Below, one piece after another: positions 49,834 to 58,194 of a DNA stretch of 64,000 nt; the stretch's first letter is position 1; each line of letters opens with the position of its first letter. Below the pieces are notes generated by a model that was given only the letters and a program-made list of their open reading frames with translations, made no database searches and was not told where the DNA came from. The DNA comes from Halomonas caseinilytica (GTDB lineage Bacteria > Pseudomonadota > Gammaproteobacteria > Pseudomonadales > Halomonadaceae): the NCBI RefSeq assembly GCF_001662305.1, contig NZ_BDEP01000016.1, positions 310,001 to 374,000 on the forward strand, given 5' to 3'. A program made the translations under genes and the position numbers.

Positions 49834-51117
49834 ATGGAATTCAATACTATTTCGGTAATTGGCTTAGGGTACATCGGTTTACCTACTGCGGCAGTCATCG
49901 CTTCACGGCGAAAACAGGTCATTGGTGTAGATGTTAGTGAGCATGTTGTCGATACGATCAACAGAGGTGAGATTCATATCGTCGAGCCCGAGCTCGATAT
50001 CATAGTCCACGCTGCCGTGGAACAAGGTCTACTGAGGGCGACGACGTCCCCCGAGCCAGCGGATGCATTTCTCGTTGCTGTACCTACGCCTTTCAAGACA
50101 AACCCTGAATATACCAGCCATGAGCCGGACCTCACTTATATAAAAGCCGCGAGTGAATCTATAGCACCCGTGCTCAAGAAAGGTGACCTGGTCATTCTAG
50201 AATCGACATCGCCTGTCGGTGCCACGGAAAGTATGGCCCAATGGCTCGCCGAAGCACGACCAGACCTGACTTTTCCTCAGACTCATGGTGAGGAATCGGA
50301 TATTCGTATAGCACATTGCCCAGAACGTGTGCTCCCTGGCCATGTTATTCGTGAGCTTGTGGAAAATGATCGCGTTATTGGGGGGATGACTACCAAGTGT
50401 TCTCAGGCTGCTACGGACCTCTACAAGATCTTTGTGGAAGGGGAGTGCATTACGACGACGGCTCGTACCGCTGAAATGGCAAAGCTAACCGAGAATAGCT
50501 TCAGGGACGTCAATATTGCATTTGCCAATGAGCTTTCCATTATTTGCGATAAACTGGATATCAGTGTCTGGGAATTGATCCGACTGGCCAACCGACATCC
50601 GCGTGTAAATATTCTCCAGCCCGGTCCTGGGGTGGGAGGGCATTGTATCGCTGTGGATCCATGGTTCATTGTCAGTGAGACACCAGAAGAAGCGAGACTG
50701 ATTCGCACAGCCCGTGAAGTGAATGATGGGAAGCCCCAGTGGGTAGTCGACAAGGTCAATGAAACTGTCGGTAAGTACTTGAAGGAAAATCCCGACAAGA
50801 CTGCCAGAGATGTGACCATTGCCTGTTTTGGGTTAGCCTTCAAACCCGATATTGATGACCTGCGTGAAAGCCCGGCGTTGAAGATTGCGGAAACCATTGT
50901 GGCGACCCACCCAGGTCAGTCGTTGATCGTGGAGCCGAATATTAAATGTTTGCCAAGTGGTACATTGGATAGCGGAAGTTTGGTTGACGAGAAAGTCGCT
51001 TTGGATACGGCTGATGTGGTGGTATTATTGGTTGACCATAAAGAATTCAAACAGGCTGCTGTTGGGAAGACTAGGCCTGATTATCTTGTCGATAGTCGAG
51101 GTGTTTGGGTGGGATAG
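49834..51117 (+). CDS. wecC: UDP-N-acetyl-D-mannosamine dehydrogenase
   Basis: This 427-residue NAD-dependent enzyme oxidises UDP-ManNAc to UDP-ManNAcA. The NAD site 'GLGYIGLPTAAVIASRRKQV' is at the N-terminus. The central 'KLTENSFRDVNIAFANEL' holds the catalytic Lys/Asn region, and the nucleophilic cysteine is in 'GPGVGGHCIAVDPWF'. 'FGLAFKPDIDDLRESPALKI' begins the C-terminal domain. The length fits WecC (420). Together with WecB it supplies ManNAcA for the surface polysaccharide. It is followed by about 900 bp without a gene. Confidence 0.95.
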   Translation: MEFNTISVIGLGYIGLPTAAVIASRRKQVIGVDVSEHVVDTINRGEIHIVEPELDIIVHAAVEQGLLRATTSPEPADAFLVAVPTPFKTNPEYTSHEPDLTYIKAASESIAPVLKKGDLVILESTSPVGATESMAQWLAEARPDLTFPQTHGEESDIRIAHCPERVLPGHVIRELVENDRVIGGMTTKCSQAATDLYKIFVEGECITTTARTAEMAKLTENSFRDVNIAFANELSIICDKLDISVWELIRLANRHPRVNILQPGPGVGGHCIAVDPWFIVSETPEEARLIRTAREVNDGKPQWVVDKVNETVGKYLKENPDKTARDVTIACFGLAFKPDIDDLRESPALKIAETIVATHPGQSLIVEPNIKCLPSGTLDSGSLVDEKVALDTADVVVLLVDHKEFKQAAVGKTRPDYLVDSRGVWVG

Positions 51118-52018
51118 GACGTTGAGAGGAAACTCGAAAAAAAACTATCTGGAAGGCCTGAAAGCTAGGTAAAATGTGTAAGAGCTAGTGCTTATGTTTT
51201 GTGAAATGTGAGGTTTTTATACATCTGTTGGTAAGTTTTTTTGATGGCGTTTCAGTTTTTTGATAGATTTTTATCTACATATCTCGGGGATGCGCTCATG
51301 CCTAGGGCTTGAAAGGTTTGGTTTTTAATGTTCCTCATTTCGAGAATGCGTAGGTAAGGAATGGCAAGACGTTACGAATTCTCTGATAGAATGTGGGGGA
51401 TATTGTTTTGACTTATAAGCCAATGCACTATTTATTGCCTAAATGAGCATGAGATTTCTTTTGGCCTTTGCTCTGGTGTCTAATGGGGTGAAGTGGTATG
51501 ACGCTTTGGAAAACGGTCTATAAGTCCGGCAATTGAAAGGTTGTACTGAGAAACTGGGCCTAGGCCGCGATGAGTTTCGTTGCCAGAACGAAATATAATT
51601 AGTCAAATCTCACAAGTTATTCCCTTTTGTTTTAATAAAGCATGTCATACCGATCCTGAAAGCATCGATTGTTTGAGTGCTTATGAAGCAGATGTCCTGA
51701 AACAGATCCTTGTTGGTTGTTCCAAAATCGCAAAAGTTTTTAAGTGAGTTACCTGGTGAGTTGTAATCGCGCTTCAGGATATCGCCAGGAAGAGGAGGGC
51801 GAGGCCTCAGGTGGGGTTAGTCAAACGATGTGCGTGTAAGAAAATATAGTCCAGCTTGAGAGCTCATAAAATAATAGGTGATGGTTTGGCCTTTACGTTA
51901 TCGTGGCGATGGAATGGAAAATGATTTCGTCTCAGTCACTGCCTTTCGCAAAGAATTTTTCGGTACATTGGTAGGCCTAGTATTGAGTTTATAGGCTTGA
52001 GATTTATGTTTGGAAGAG
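51118..52018 (+). other. ~900-bp low-GC stretch without a supported gene inside the polysaccharide cluster
   Basis: Stop codons are frequent in all frames. The longest open stretches are a 58-codon segment (about 51570-51750, containing HTDPESIDCLSAYEADVLKQ) and a 26-codon one near 51440 (MSMRFLLAFALVSNGVKWYD). Neither matches a family I know. An inverted repeat TTTCGTT-GCCAG-AACGAAA lies at 51575-51593. It may be a decayed gene, a long leader for the next gene with an internal promoter, or a site of past recombination. Confidence 0.45.
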
Positions 52019-54916
52019 ATGTCTGGCGTGGATAAGAGTTCTTCAGTGACCAAGGGAAGCGAGATGAGTCGTGATGAATCTAGCAGAAAGTCTCTTAGGG
52101 AAGAGATTGTTGAACTGCGGGCTGAAAAAGAGTCTCTAGAAGAAGAATTGAGATCGTTGCGTTCTCATCTATCTGCGTCGGAGAATCAGATAAAAGCAAT
52201 TCGAGGTTCTGTTACCTATAGGGTTGGCTCTTTAGTTGTGAATTCAAGAACACCGCGAGGCCTTGTCAGGCTTCCGTGGCGGTTGCTGAAAATTTACATG
52301 GAGTATAAGTCAAGGCAGAGCAAGAAGATCGGGCAGGAAGTGGGCGGGGAGCCTGAAAGGGAAGAAGATCTTGTTGATAACCGGCCGGTATACGATCAGC
52401 TTTGGGTGGGGTTTTACGATTCGGGAAGGAAAACCGAATCGCTTGAGGTTGACGCCTTTCAGAAGAACTTTCTCGAGAGTAAGCAGCTGAGTGCTGCGGC
52501 TGGTGAGGTTTTCGAATTTTTCCTTCCGTTTGATAGTGGGCTTCCTCCCTTTTCACTCGATGAAGAGTTCTCCATTACTGTAAATGAGCTGACGCGGAAG
52601 GGAAAGGTCCTTTGCTCTCGAGAACTTAAGTCCCCTGTCAATAGCTATCGTTCAGCCCATGCATATATAGGGAATGATTCCTTGGGCTTGTCCTTTGTCC
52701 ATCATGTATCGAGCTCATCGTGTGATGGACTGAAGCTTGAATTTAGAATAAGTGATAGCGGTTCCCTTGATGAGGGCGCCAAAAAGTTCTCTGAAGTTCG
52801 ATATCGAACGTTGTCTCCAGGCGTCAGCGTCATTGTTCCCAGTTATAAGGGAGAGGGAACTATTATTCGCTGCTTGAATTACTTGGCGAACCAAACGCTG
52901 GAGAGCGAAAGGTATGAAGTTATTGTGGTGCTGAATGGCTATCCAGATAGTAGCGAGAGCCTGATTGCTGATTTCATGAAGCAATACCCAGATCTGGATG
53001 TGAAGGTGTTGAAAACCGAGGTTCCCAGTGCAGGAAATGCAAGAAATCTGGGCCTCTCTTCAGCAGTCTTCGAGTATACGACATTTGTTGACGATGATGA
53101 TTTCGTATCAGAGAACTACCTCGAGAGCATGTGGAGGGGTGGTTCTTACGATCACATCTCAATTGCTTCGGTGTTGGACGTGGATGCGTCTGGTGAAGTC
53201 CACGATAATGTTATAAATCAGCAGCTCGAAAATGCAAAGAATTACAAAGCATGCCGGTATGCTGATATCTCTTCTGTCTTGACCATGAATGCCTGCAAGA
53301 TGCTTCCTACAAGCCTGGCATCTCAGCTCTGTTACAATTCACAACTCCGTAGTGGTGAAGATGTCTGTTATTTTACACGTTATATAACTCGCTTTTCTCC
53401 TGGTATAAACCTTTCGCCTGTTAGATCTAAAGCGACTTACTATCGCTTCCTCTCTTCTCAATCCGTGTCTCGGCAACCAGCCTCCTTTGATTTTAATGTT
53501 GAGCAACGACTAGGGGTCATACAGTCGATTGATAGGTGCCTGCCCTTTGTTGGTGATAAGGAAGGCAGGGAGTTTCTTGTGTCAAAGATTATGGCACAAT
53601 CTAGTTTCATGCAAACCTATCTTGAGAATCATCGAGATGAAGTAGGGCGATATGCATCTCTTGTGCAAATGGAGCCTGTCAATTTCAGATATGATAAGCA
53701 TGTTGCATCTAGTCTGAGCGAAGTCATTGTTTACTCGTACTGTTTTGCGCCATATGTTGATACAGCTGGAATTGTGATGGCCAAACGGATTCGCGAAGAG
53801 GGCGTCCCCGTAGATGTAGTGTGTAACACCATGGCAGGCGTCAGGGATGTTGATGACAGGCTTGACAGAATTACAGCAGGACTTATTGGTCGACAGATTA
53901 CAATTAACGGACGACCGAGCTTCTCTAGCTGGCCTGAGATAAAGCATTTTGCAGATAATGCACAGAAGTCAGTGCTAAAGATTGAAAAATCGAGAAAGCC
54001 CTATCAGGTTATTTATAGTAGGGCGATGTGGGTCGCATCACATTTTGCAGCCGTGCTCCATAAGATTCGGGAGCCTGACGTTGTCTGGCGAGCTGAATTT
54101 TCTGATCCGATTCTCAGGGATGTGAATGGCAACGATCGAGATGTTGAGTTGGAGCTCGGTTGGCTAAAAAGTAGTGGCGTTCTTACTGCTTTGTCAAAAC
54201 GAGGTATTGAGGTTCCTGAGACGAAAAACCTTTTTTTCTGGTGTGAGTTTCTAGTATATACCTTGGCGGATGAGATAATATTCACGAACGAGAACCAGCT
54301 TCAGTACATGTTGTCATATTCTGGGTTGACATCTGAAGAAATTTCATCTGTGAAGGCAAAAAGTGTAGTTCAGCATCATCCAAGCCTGCCCAAAGAGTTT
54401 TATAACATATCAAACCCCATGTATGAGCTGGATGAAGATGTTGTGAATATTGCCTACTTTGGTGGGTTTTATGCAACACGGGGGTTGTCAGAAATATTTT
54501 CGCTCCTGAGTAAGTTTAGTGGGTCTCTAGGAAGGATACATTTCCATGTGTTCACGTCGGATAGAGAGAAGGTGCTTTCTGAAGCGTTGTCGCTAGGTAT
54601 TTCCAGGAATGTTTCTGTAAATAGTTATGTTGCCTTTGTCGATTTCTTGGCATTGACGAACCAGTTTGATTGTCTCCTGGTGAATGATGCCATCACTTCT
54701 GAAGTGAAGAGTATTAACCCTTACCTCCCTTCGAAGTTGAGTGATTACATGGGAAGTGAGTCAGATGTTTGGGCTGTTGTCGAAGAAGGAAGTGTTTTGC
54801 ATAAGATTAGTGATTCCGATGAGTCTGGGCGCATTCTCATGTCAAGGAGTGGTGATCAGGAAAGTCATATGGATGTGATGCATAAACTTCTGGAAAGGAA
54901 GTTTGGGGATGCCTGA
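52019..54916 (+). CDS. Two-domain glycosyltransferase (GT2 family plus GT-B-like domain)
   Basis: This protein has about 965 residues. It starts with a Glu/Lys-rich coiled coil (about 20-65; 'EEIVELRAEKESLEEELRSL') and a linker 'SVTYRVGSLVVNSRTPRGLV'. An undefined beta-rich segment (about 120-260) follows. A GT2 domain (about 265-500) has 'VSVIVPSYKGEGTIIRCLNY', the metal motif 'FVDDDDFVSENY' and the acceptor-side 'SGEDVCYF'. The C-terminal part (about 570-965; 'IVYSYCFAPYVDTAGIVMAK', 'VWRAEFSDPILRDVNGNDR') looks like a GT4-type GT-B fold. It may add two sugars in turn. The start is uncertain: TTG 52010, ATG 52019, or ATG 52064, which has the better ribosome-binding site. Low GC. Confidence 0.83.
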   Translation: MSGVDKSSSVTKGSEMSRDESSRKSLREEIVELRAEKESLEEELRSLRSHLSASENQIKAIRGSVTYRVGSLVVNSRTPRGLVRLPWRLLKIYMEYKSRQSKKIGQEVGGEPEREEDLVDNRPVYDQLWVGFYDSGRKTESLEVDAFQKNFLESKQLSAAAGEVFEFFLPFDSGLPPFSLDEEFSITVNELTRKGKVLCSRELKSPVNSYRSAHAYIGNDSLGLSFVHHVSSSSCDGLKLEFRISDSGSLDEGAKKFSEVRYRTLSPGVSVIVPSYKGEGTIIRCLNYLANQTLESERYEVIVVLNGYPDSSESLIADFMKQYPDLDVKVLKTEVPSAGNARNLGLSSAVFEYTTFVDDDDFVSENYLESMWRGGSYDHISIASVLDVDASGEVHDNVINQQLENAKNYKACRYADISSVLTMNACKMLPTSLASQLCYNSQLRSGEDVCYFTRYITRFSPGINLSPVRSKATYYRFLSSQSVSRQPASFDFNVEQRLGVIQSIDRCLPFVGDKEGREFLVSKIMAQSSFMQTYLENHRDEVGRYASLVQMEPVNFRYDKHVASSLSEVIVYSYCFAPYVDTAGIVMAKRIREEGVPVDVVCNTMAGVRDVDDRLDRITAGLIGRQITINGRPSFSSWPEIKHFADNAQKSVLKIEKSRKPYQVIYSRAMWVASHFAAVLHKIREPDVVWRAEFSDPILRDVNGNDRDVELELGWLKSSGVLTALSKRGIEVPETKNLFFWCEFLVYTLADEIIFTNENQLQYMLSYSGLTSEEISSVKAKSVVQHHPSLPKEFYNISNPMYELDEDVVNIAYFGGFYATRGLSEIFSLLSKFSGSLGRIHFHVFTSDREKVLSEALSLGISRNVSVNSYVAFVDFLALTNQFDCLLVNDAITSEVKSINPYLPSKLSDYMGSESDVWAVVEEGSVLHKISDSDESGRILMSRSGDQESHMDVMHKLLERKFGDA

Positions 54917-56642
54917 CAGAAGCTTTTTCTATTTGACGTTAACTTTTTTGAAGTGGGTTGTTGTCCCCTATAAAAGGGTGTTGGCCATTTCCCCCTATTG
55001 CCTTGTTGGCTCTGCGGTTTCAGCCTTGGTGTCGCAAATGGCGATGGTCGTATCCTTTTTTCTCCCGCTGAAGGTGGTTTTTCTGCTTAATGCGGATGAA
55101 GTCCCTTCGTATATTGCCCATGTGTTTCCAGGAGTCACTCTTGGAGAGCTTCTGGCCATTTTGGTGGCCGTTTCCATAGGGTCATACTTTGTATTTCTCG
55201 CTGCGAATCGATATGCAGAAACTCTGTCGTCAAGGGGTGGGAATGAAGTTGTTGCATCATCCTCTAAGTTGACACTTTTTTCCGATCAGGATGAAGTTGC
55301 AAGGAGAGCCTATCATAGGTTTGGGAGCCTGTTGGCGGGGCTTTTCTTTCTTGTGGTTTCATTGTTGCTGTTTTGGTTTTTTTATCATGCATTGTTTTGG
55401 ATAGTGGCGCTTTTGCTTGTTGCCTGCTTCCTTTTTGTGGCACTGGCCTTTCGGGTTAGTGATAGGGTAGTCGAGAGTTTTTCTACTTCCTTGCACTCTT
55501 CCGTTTCTCAGGTTTATGGGGTGTTGTTTCTTTTTGTATTTGGGTTGATGGTTCTTCATATCATCTATCTTGGTGAGGTGAATGTTTATCTGTCTCTTGT
55601 TGCGGTTCTTCTCGTTCGTCAGCTTTTTCAGAGGTTGACGAATTCTACCCTGGACGCTGTCCTTCTTTTTCGGCAAAAAGAGAAGATTAACGCTCTTTTT
55701 TTACGGGATCATGCGCCGGTTACCTCTCTTAATTCACGTGAAGAACCCTTTGTCGAAGTCATTGGCTCCGCGGAATCCTTCTTCTGGACGAGCACGCTTG
55801 ATGATGTCATGAAAGCACATGGGGCTCTGGGTACAGGAGAAGGGGTTCCTCGAGTTGTCTTTTTGCAATCATCAATCGTTGATATTGTTCTTTTCTTGAT
55901 TGTTTATGATTCCAAGAGATTTTTGCTTAAATTATATGCAGGAAGGCACCACCTGTTGTCCGTTCGGGAATGTGATCTGTTGACGGGGCATGAAGAAACC
56001 CTTCCTTCACTGGATCTTCTTTTTGTCTCAGAGGTTAGGGGGTTTAAAGCTCATTTTTATACTATCCCTGAAGGAGCAGAGGTGCCAAGCTTTGTGGAAT
56101 TTAAAGAGCGTCGTGACTTGTTTAGGAGGGAAAGCTTTAGCTGCTTGCCCGATAATGAAATATTAAAAAAATATTTTCGATCTCACCTTCTGCTTCCTGA
56201 TAGAGTAAAGGGGTGGTATAGCGCCTTGTCACTTAATGTTTTTTCTTCTTCCTTGGAAGGGTGGGAGGCTTCTGACTTTATTGCTCACGTTGTTGCCGTG
56301 CTTGTTGATCTTCCTCTGCATTATGTGACTCCGGATGTAACGAATGACTCGTTAGTCACTGTTGGCGATGAAGTGGTTTGCCTCCATTGGGAGCGATGGA
56401 GTATTGAGCCTGTCGGCTTTGGCCTTTCGGTACCCGAGTTGGAGGTTGGACATCTTCAGAAAGTGCTAAGCTCTTCTCGGCATAATGATATAGATTGGCA
56501 TGCCGTGCGCTTGTGTGGACTGATCTCTGTGATCGAAACGCATATCAATAACCAGAAATTTAAAATGGCCAGTGACTTTGTGGTACTGGCGAGGCAGTGT
56601 CTAGAGGAAATAATGGGGAAGAAAGGATATTCCGCTAAGTGA
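54909..56642 (+). CDS. Membrane protein: ABC-exporter-like six-helix domain fused to degenerate kinase-like domain
   Basis: This 577-residue protein has six predicted membrane helices (about residues 28-58, 78-100, 138-160, 161-181, 203-222, 226-240) with long cytoplasmic loops after the second and fourth, as in type I ABC exporters. No Walker A or signature motif follows. The C-terminal half resembles an aminoglycoside-phosphotransferase/kinase fold: the lysine in 'FLLKLYAG' (K341), the Glu in 'LLSVRECDLL' (E354), then 'LHYVTPDVTND' where HGDxxxxN is expected and 'VVCLHWERW' where I/V-D-W-E is expected. Both aspartates are lost, which suggests a pseudokinase. It overlaps the upstream GT gene by eight bases, and AAGGAAG precedes the ATG. 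The kinase reading is my inference. Confidence 0.6.
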   Translation: MPDRSFFYLTLTFLKWVVVPYKRVLAISPYCLVGSAVSALVSQMAMVVSFFLPLKVVFLLNADEVPSYIAHVFPGVTLGELLAILVAVSIGSYFVFLAANRYAETLSSRGGNEVVASSSKLTLFSDQDEVARRAYHRFGSLLAGLFFLVVSLLLFWFFYHALFWIVALLLVACFLFVALAFRVSDRVVESFSTSLHSSVSQVYGVLFLFVFGLMVLHIIYLGEVNVYLSLVAVLLVRQLFQRLTNSTLDAVLLFRQKEKINALFLRDHAPVTSLNSREEPFVEVIGSAESFFWTSTLDDVMKAHGALGTGEGVPRVVFLQSSIVDIVLFLIVYDSKRFLLKLYAGRHHLLSVRECDLLTGHEETLPSLDLLFVSEVRGFKAHFYTIPEGAEVPSFVEFKERRDLFRRESFSCLPDNEILKKYFRSHLLLPDRVKGWYSALSLNVFSSSLEGWEASDFIAHVVAVLVDLPLHYVTPDVTNDSLVTVGDEVVCLHWERWSIEPVGFGLSVPELEVGHLQKVLSSSRHNDIDWHAVRLCGLISVIETHINNQKFKMASDFVVLARQCLEEIMGKKGYSAK

Positions 56643-56916
56643 TGTTTAGGAATGGATGATGAGTTGGGGTTTTTCTGTGATTTTTTGGATATGAAATGAC
56701 GCAACAAAAGGTGATGGCTTTTAAGGTGCTGGAGAAGCAGTCTTTTGGGAAAGCTTTTTGTTGAAAATTGTTGTCAGGTTATGGCGATGCCGTGATGTGT
56801 TCAGGTGTTGAAAGTGGTGGGTCTTTTTCGGAACTGCAAGAACCTATGAGGCTCGTGAAATATCAGTGGGTAGACGCTTTGCAGCTTCGGTTTGAAAGAT
56901 ATTGAAAAGGTGCCGT
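56643..56916. other. 274-bp low-GC intergenic region inside the polysaccharide cluster
   Basis: No reading frame longer than about 20 codons with a start is convincing. No terminator-like hairpin with a T-run is seen, so transcription probably continues into the next glycosyltransferase gene. Confidence 0.4.
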
Positions 56917-58128
56917 TTGAAAGTTCTTTTGCTGACATTTTATTTTCCGCCGGATTTGAGTGCGGGATCATTTCGAGCACAAGCTCTCGTCCAGGCATTA
57001 CTGGACCAGCTTCCTGACCATTCGAGCCTGGATGTAGTCACGACATTGCCTAACCGTTATGCATCGTTTTCGACGACTGCGGTTGAGTATGAAGAAAATG
57101 CCAACCTGACGATTCATCGTATACCATTACCTTCCCATAAAAGTGGAATGCTGGACCAATCTCTGGCTTTTCTGTGCTATGCCAGGCGGGTACTGAAAAA
57201 GACTCGGAGGGAAAGTTACGATATCGTTGTAGCAACGTCATCCCGACTGATGACAGCGGTGCTCGGGGCATGGGTTGCAAAACGATGCCGAGCCAAGCTG
57301 TATCTGGATATTCGGGATATCTTTATCGAGAATCTTCCGTTCCTCCTTCCGCGCGGTTCGCAGTGGCTCGGTATGCGCTTCTTCGGCGCATTGGAGCGTT
57401 GGGCTGTGAGGCGGGCGGCGATCGTCAATCTGGCATCACCGGGGTTCGAAGGTTATTTCGCACCACGTTACCCTTCCCAATGCTTCACTTGGCATACGAA
57501 CGGGGTGGACCCGGTTTTTGCAGACTGGGCAGCTGGTTCTTTTCCTAAAAATCCTTCGATAGATGCGGAGGAAAGTTCTTCGTTTTCTCCGGTGGAGAAA
57601 GGGCGATTAAGAGTTCTCTATGCGGGAAACATTGGAATGGGGCAAGGGCTTGACCGTATTTTGCCTGGGTTGGCGAAGCGCCTGGAGGATCGGGCCGATT
57701 TTATAGTGATAGGAGATGGCGGGCGGCGTGCGCTGCTTGAGAAGGTCTTGAAAGAGAAAGGTGTAAGAAATGTAGAGGTCCGATCTCCAGTAAAAAGAGA
57801 TCGGCTCTTGGAAGAGTATCATGCCTCAGATGTGCTTTTTCTTCACTTGAACGATATGCCTTGCTTCGAGCGGGTGATTCCATCGAAGATATTTGAGTAT
57901 GCGGCGACGGGGAAACCGATATGGGCTGGGGTCTGTTCCTTCACTGCTCGCTTTTTTCAGAAAAATATCACCAATATCGCTGTCTTTGAGTCGTGCAATG
58001 TGGATTCTGCCTTGGAAGAGTTTGGTCGCCTTTCACTAGAGGCGTGCTCGCGCAATGAATTTGTAATGGATTATCGGCGGGATGTTATAATGAAAAGGAT
58101 GGCGAGTGATATTGTCGGAATGTTGTAG
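56917..58128 (+). CDS. Glycosyltransferase family 4 protein
   Basis: This 403-residue GT-B enzyme begins MKVLLLTFYFPPDLSAGSFR when read from the TTG at 56917, which has AAAAGG eight bases upstream. A TTG at 56902 would add five residues. The N-terminal Rossmann half includes 'YDIVVATSSRLMTAVLGAWV' and 'LYLDIRDIFIENLPF'. The C-terminal half contains 'LRVLYAGNIGMGQGLDRILP', 'FIVIGDGGRRALLEKVLKEK' and the donor-binding 'PSKIFEYAATGKPIWAGV' with its glutamate. It resembles WbuB-like (N-acetylfucosamine-type) transferases in general layout, but donor and acceptor are not assignable. It follows the membrane protein after 274 bp. Confidence 0.87.
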   Translation: MKVLLLTFYFPPDLSAGSFRAQALVQALLDQLPDHSSLDVVTTLPNRYASFSTTAVEYEENANLTIHRIPLPSHKSGMLDQSLAFLCYARRVLKKTRRESYDIVVATSSRLMTAVLGAWVAKRCRAKLYLDIRDIFIENLPFLLPRGSQWLGMRFFGALERWAVRRAAIVNLASPGFEGYFAPRYPSQCFTWHTNGVDPVFADWAAGSFPKNPSIDAEESSSFSPVEKGRLRVLYAGNIGMGQGLDRILPGLAKRLEDRADFIVIGDGGRRALLEKVLKEKGVRNVEVRSPVKRDRLLEEYHASDVLFLHLNDMPCFERVIPSKIFEYAATGKPIWAGVCSFTARFFQKNITNIAVFESCNVDSALEEFGRLSLEACSRNEFVMDYRRDVIMKRMASDIVGML

Positions 58129-58194
58129 GGTTTCTTGTGGTAGCGGTGAGTTTATGATTTTCTGATTTGTATAGAGTTGAGGCGTTGTTTTTTG

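Noticed and set aside
51440..51520. Short peptide frame MSMRFLLAFALVSNGVKWYD
   Set aside because: It has only 26 codons, no ribosome-binding site and no family match. It is kept only as a note in the gap description.
54909..56642. Complete ABC exporter (membrane plus ATPase domains)
   Set aside because: No Walker A, Q-loop, signature or Walker B motif is present in the C-terminal half.
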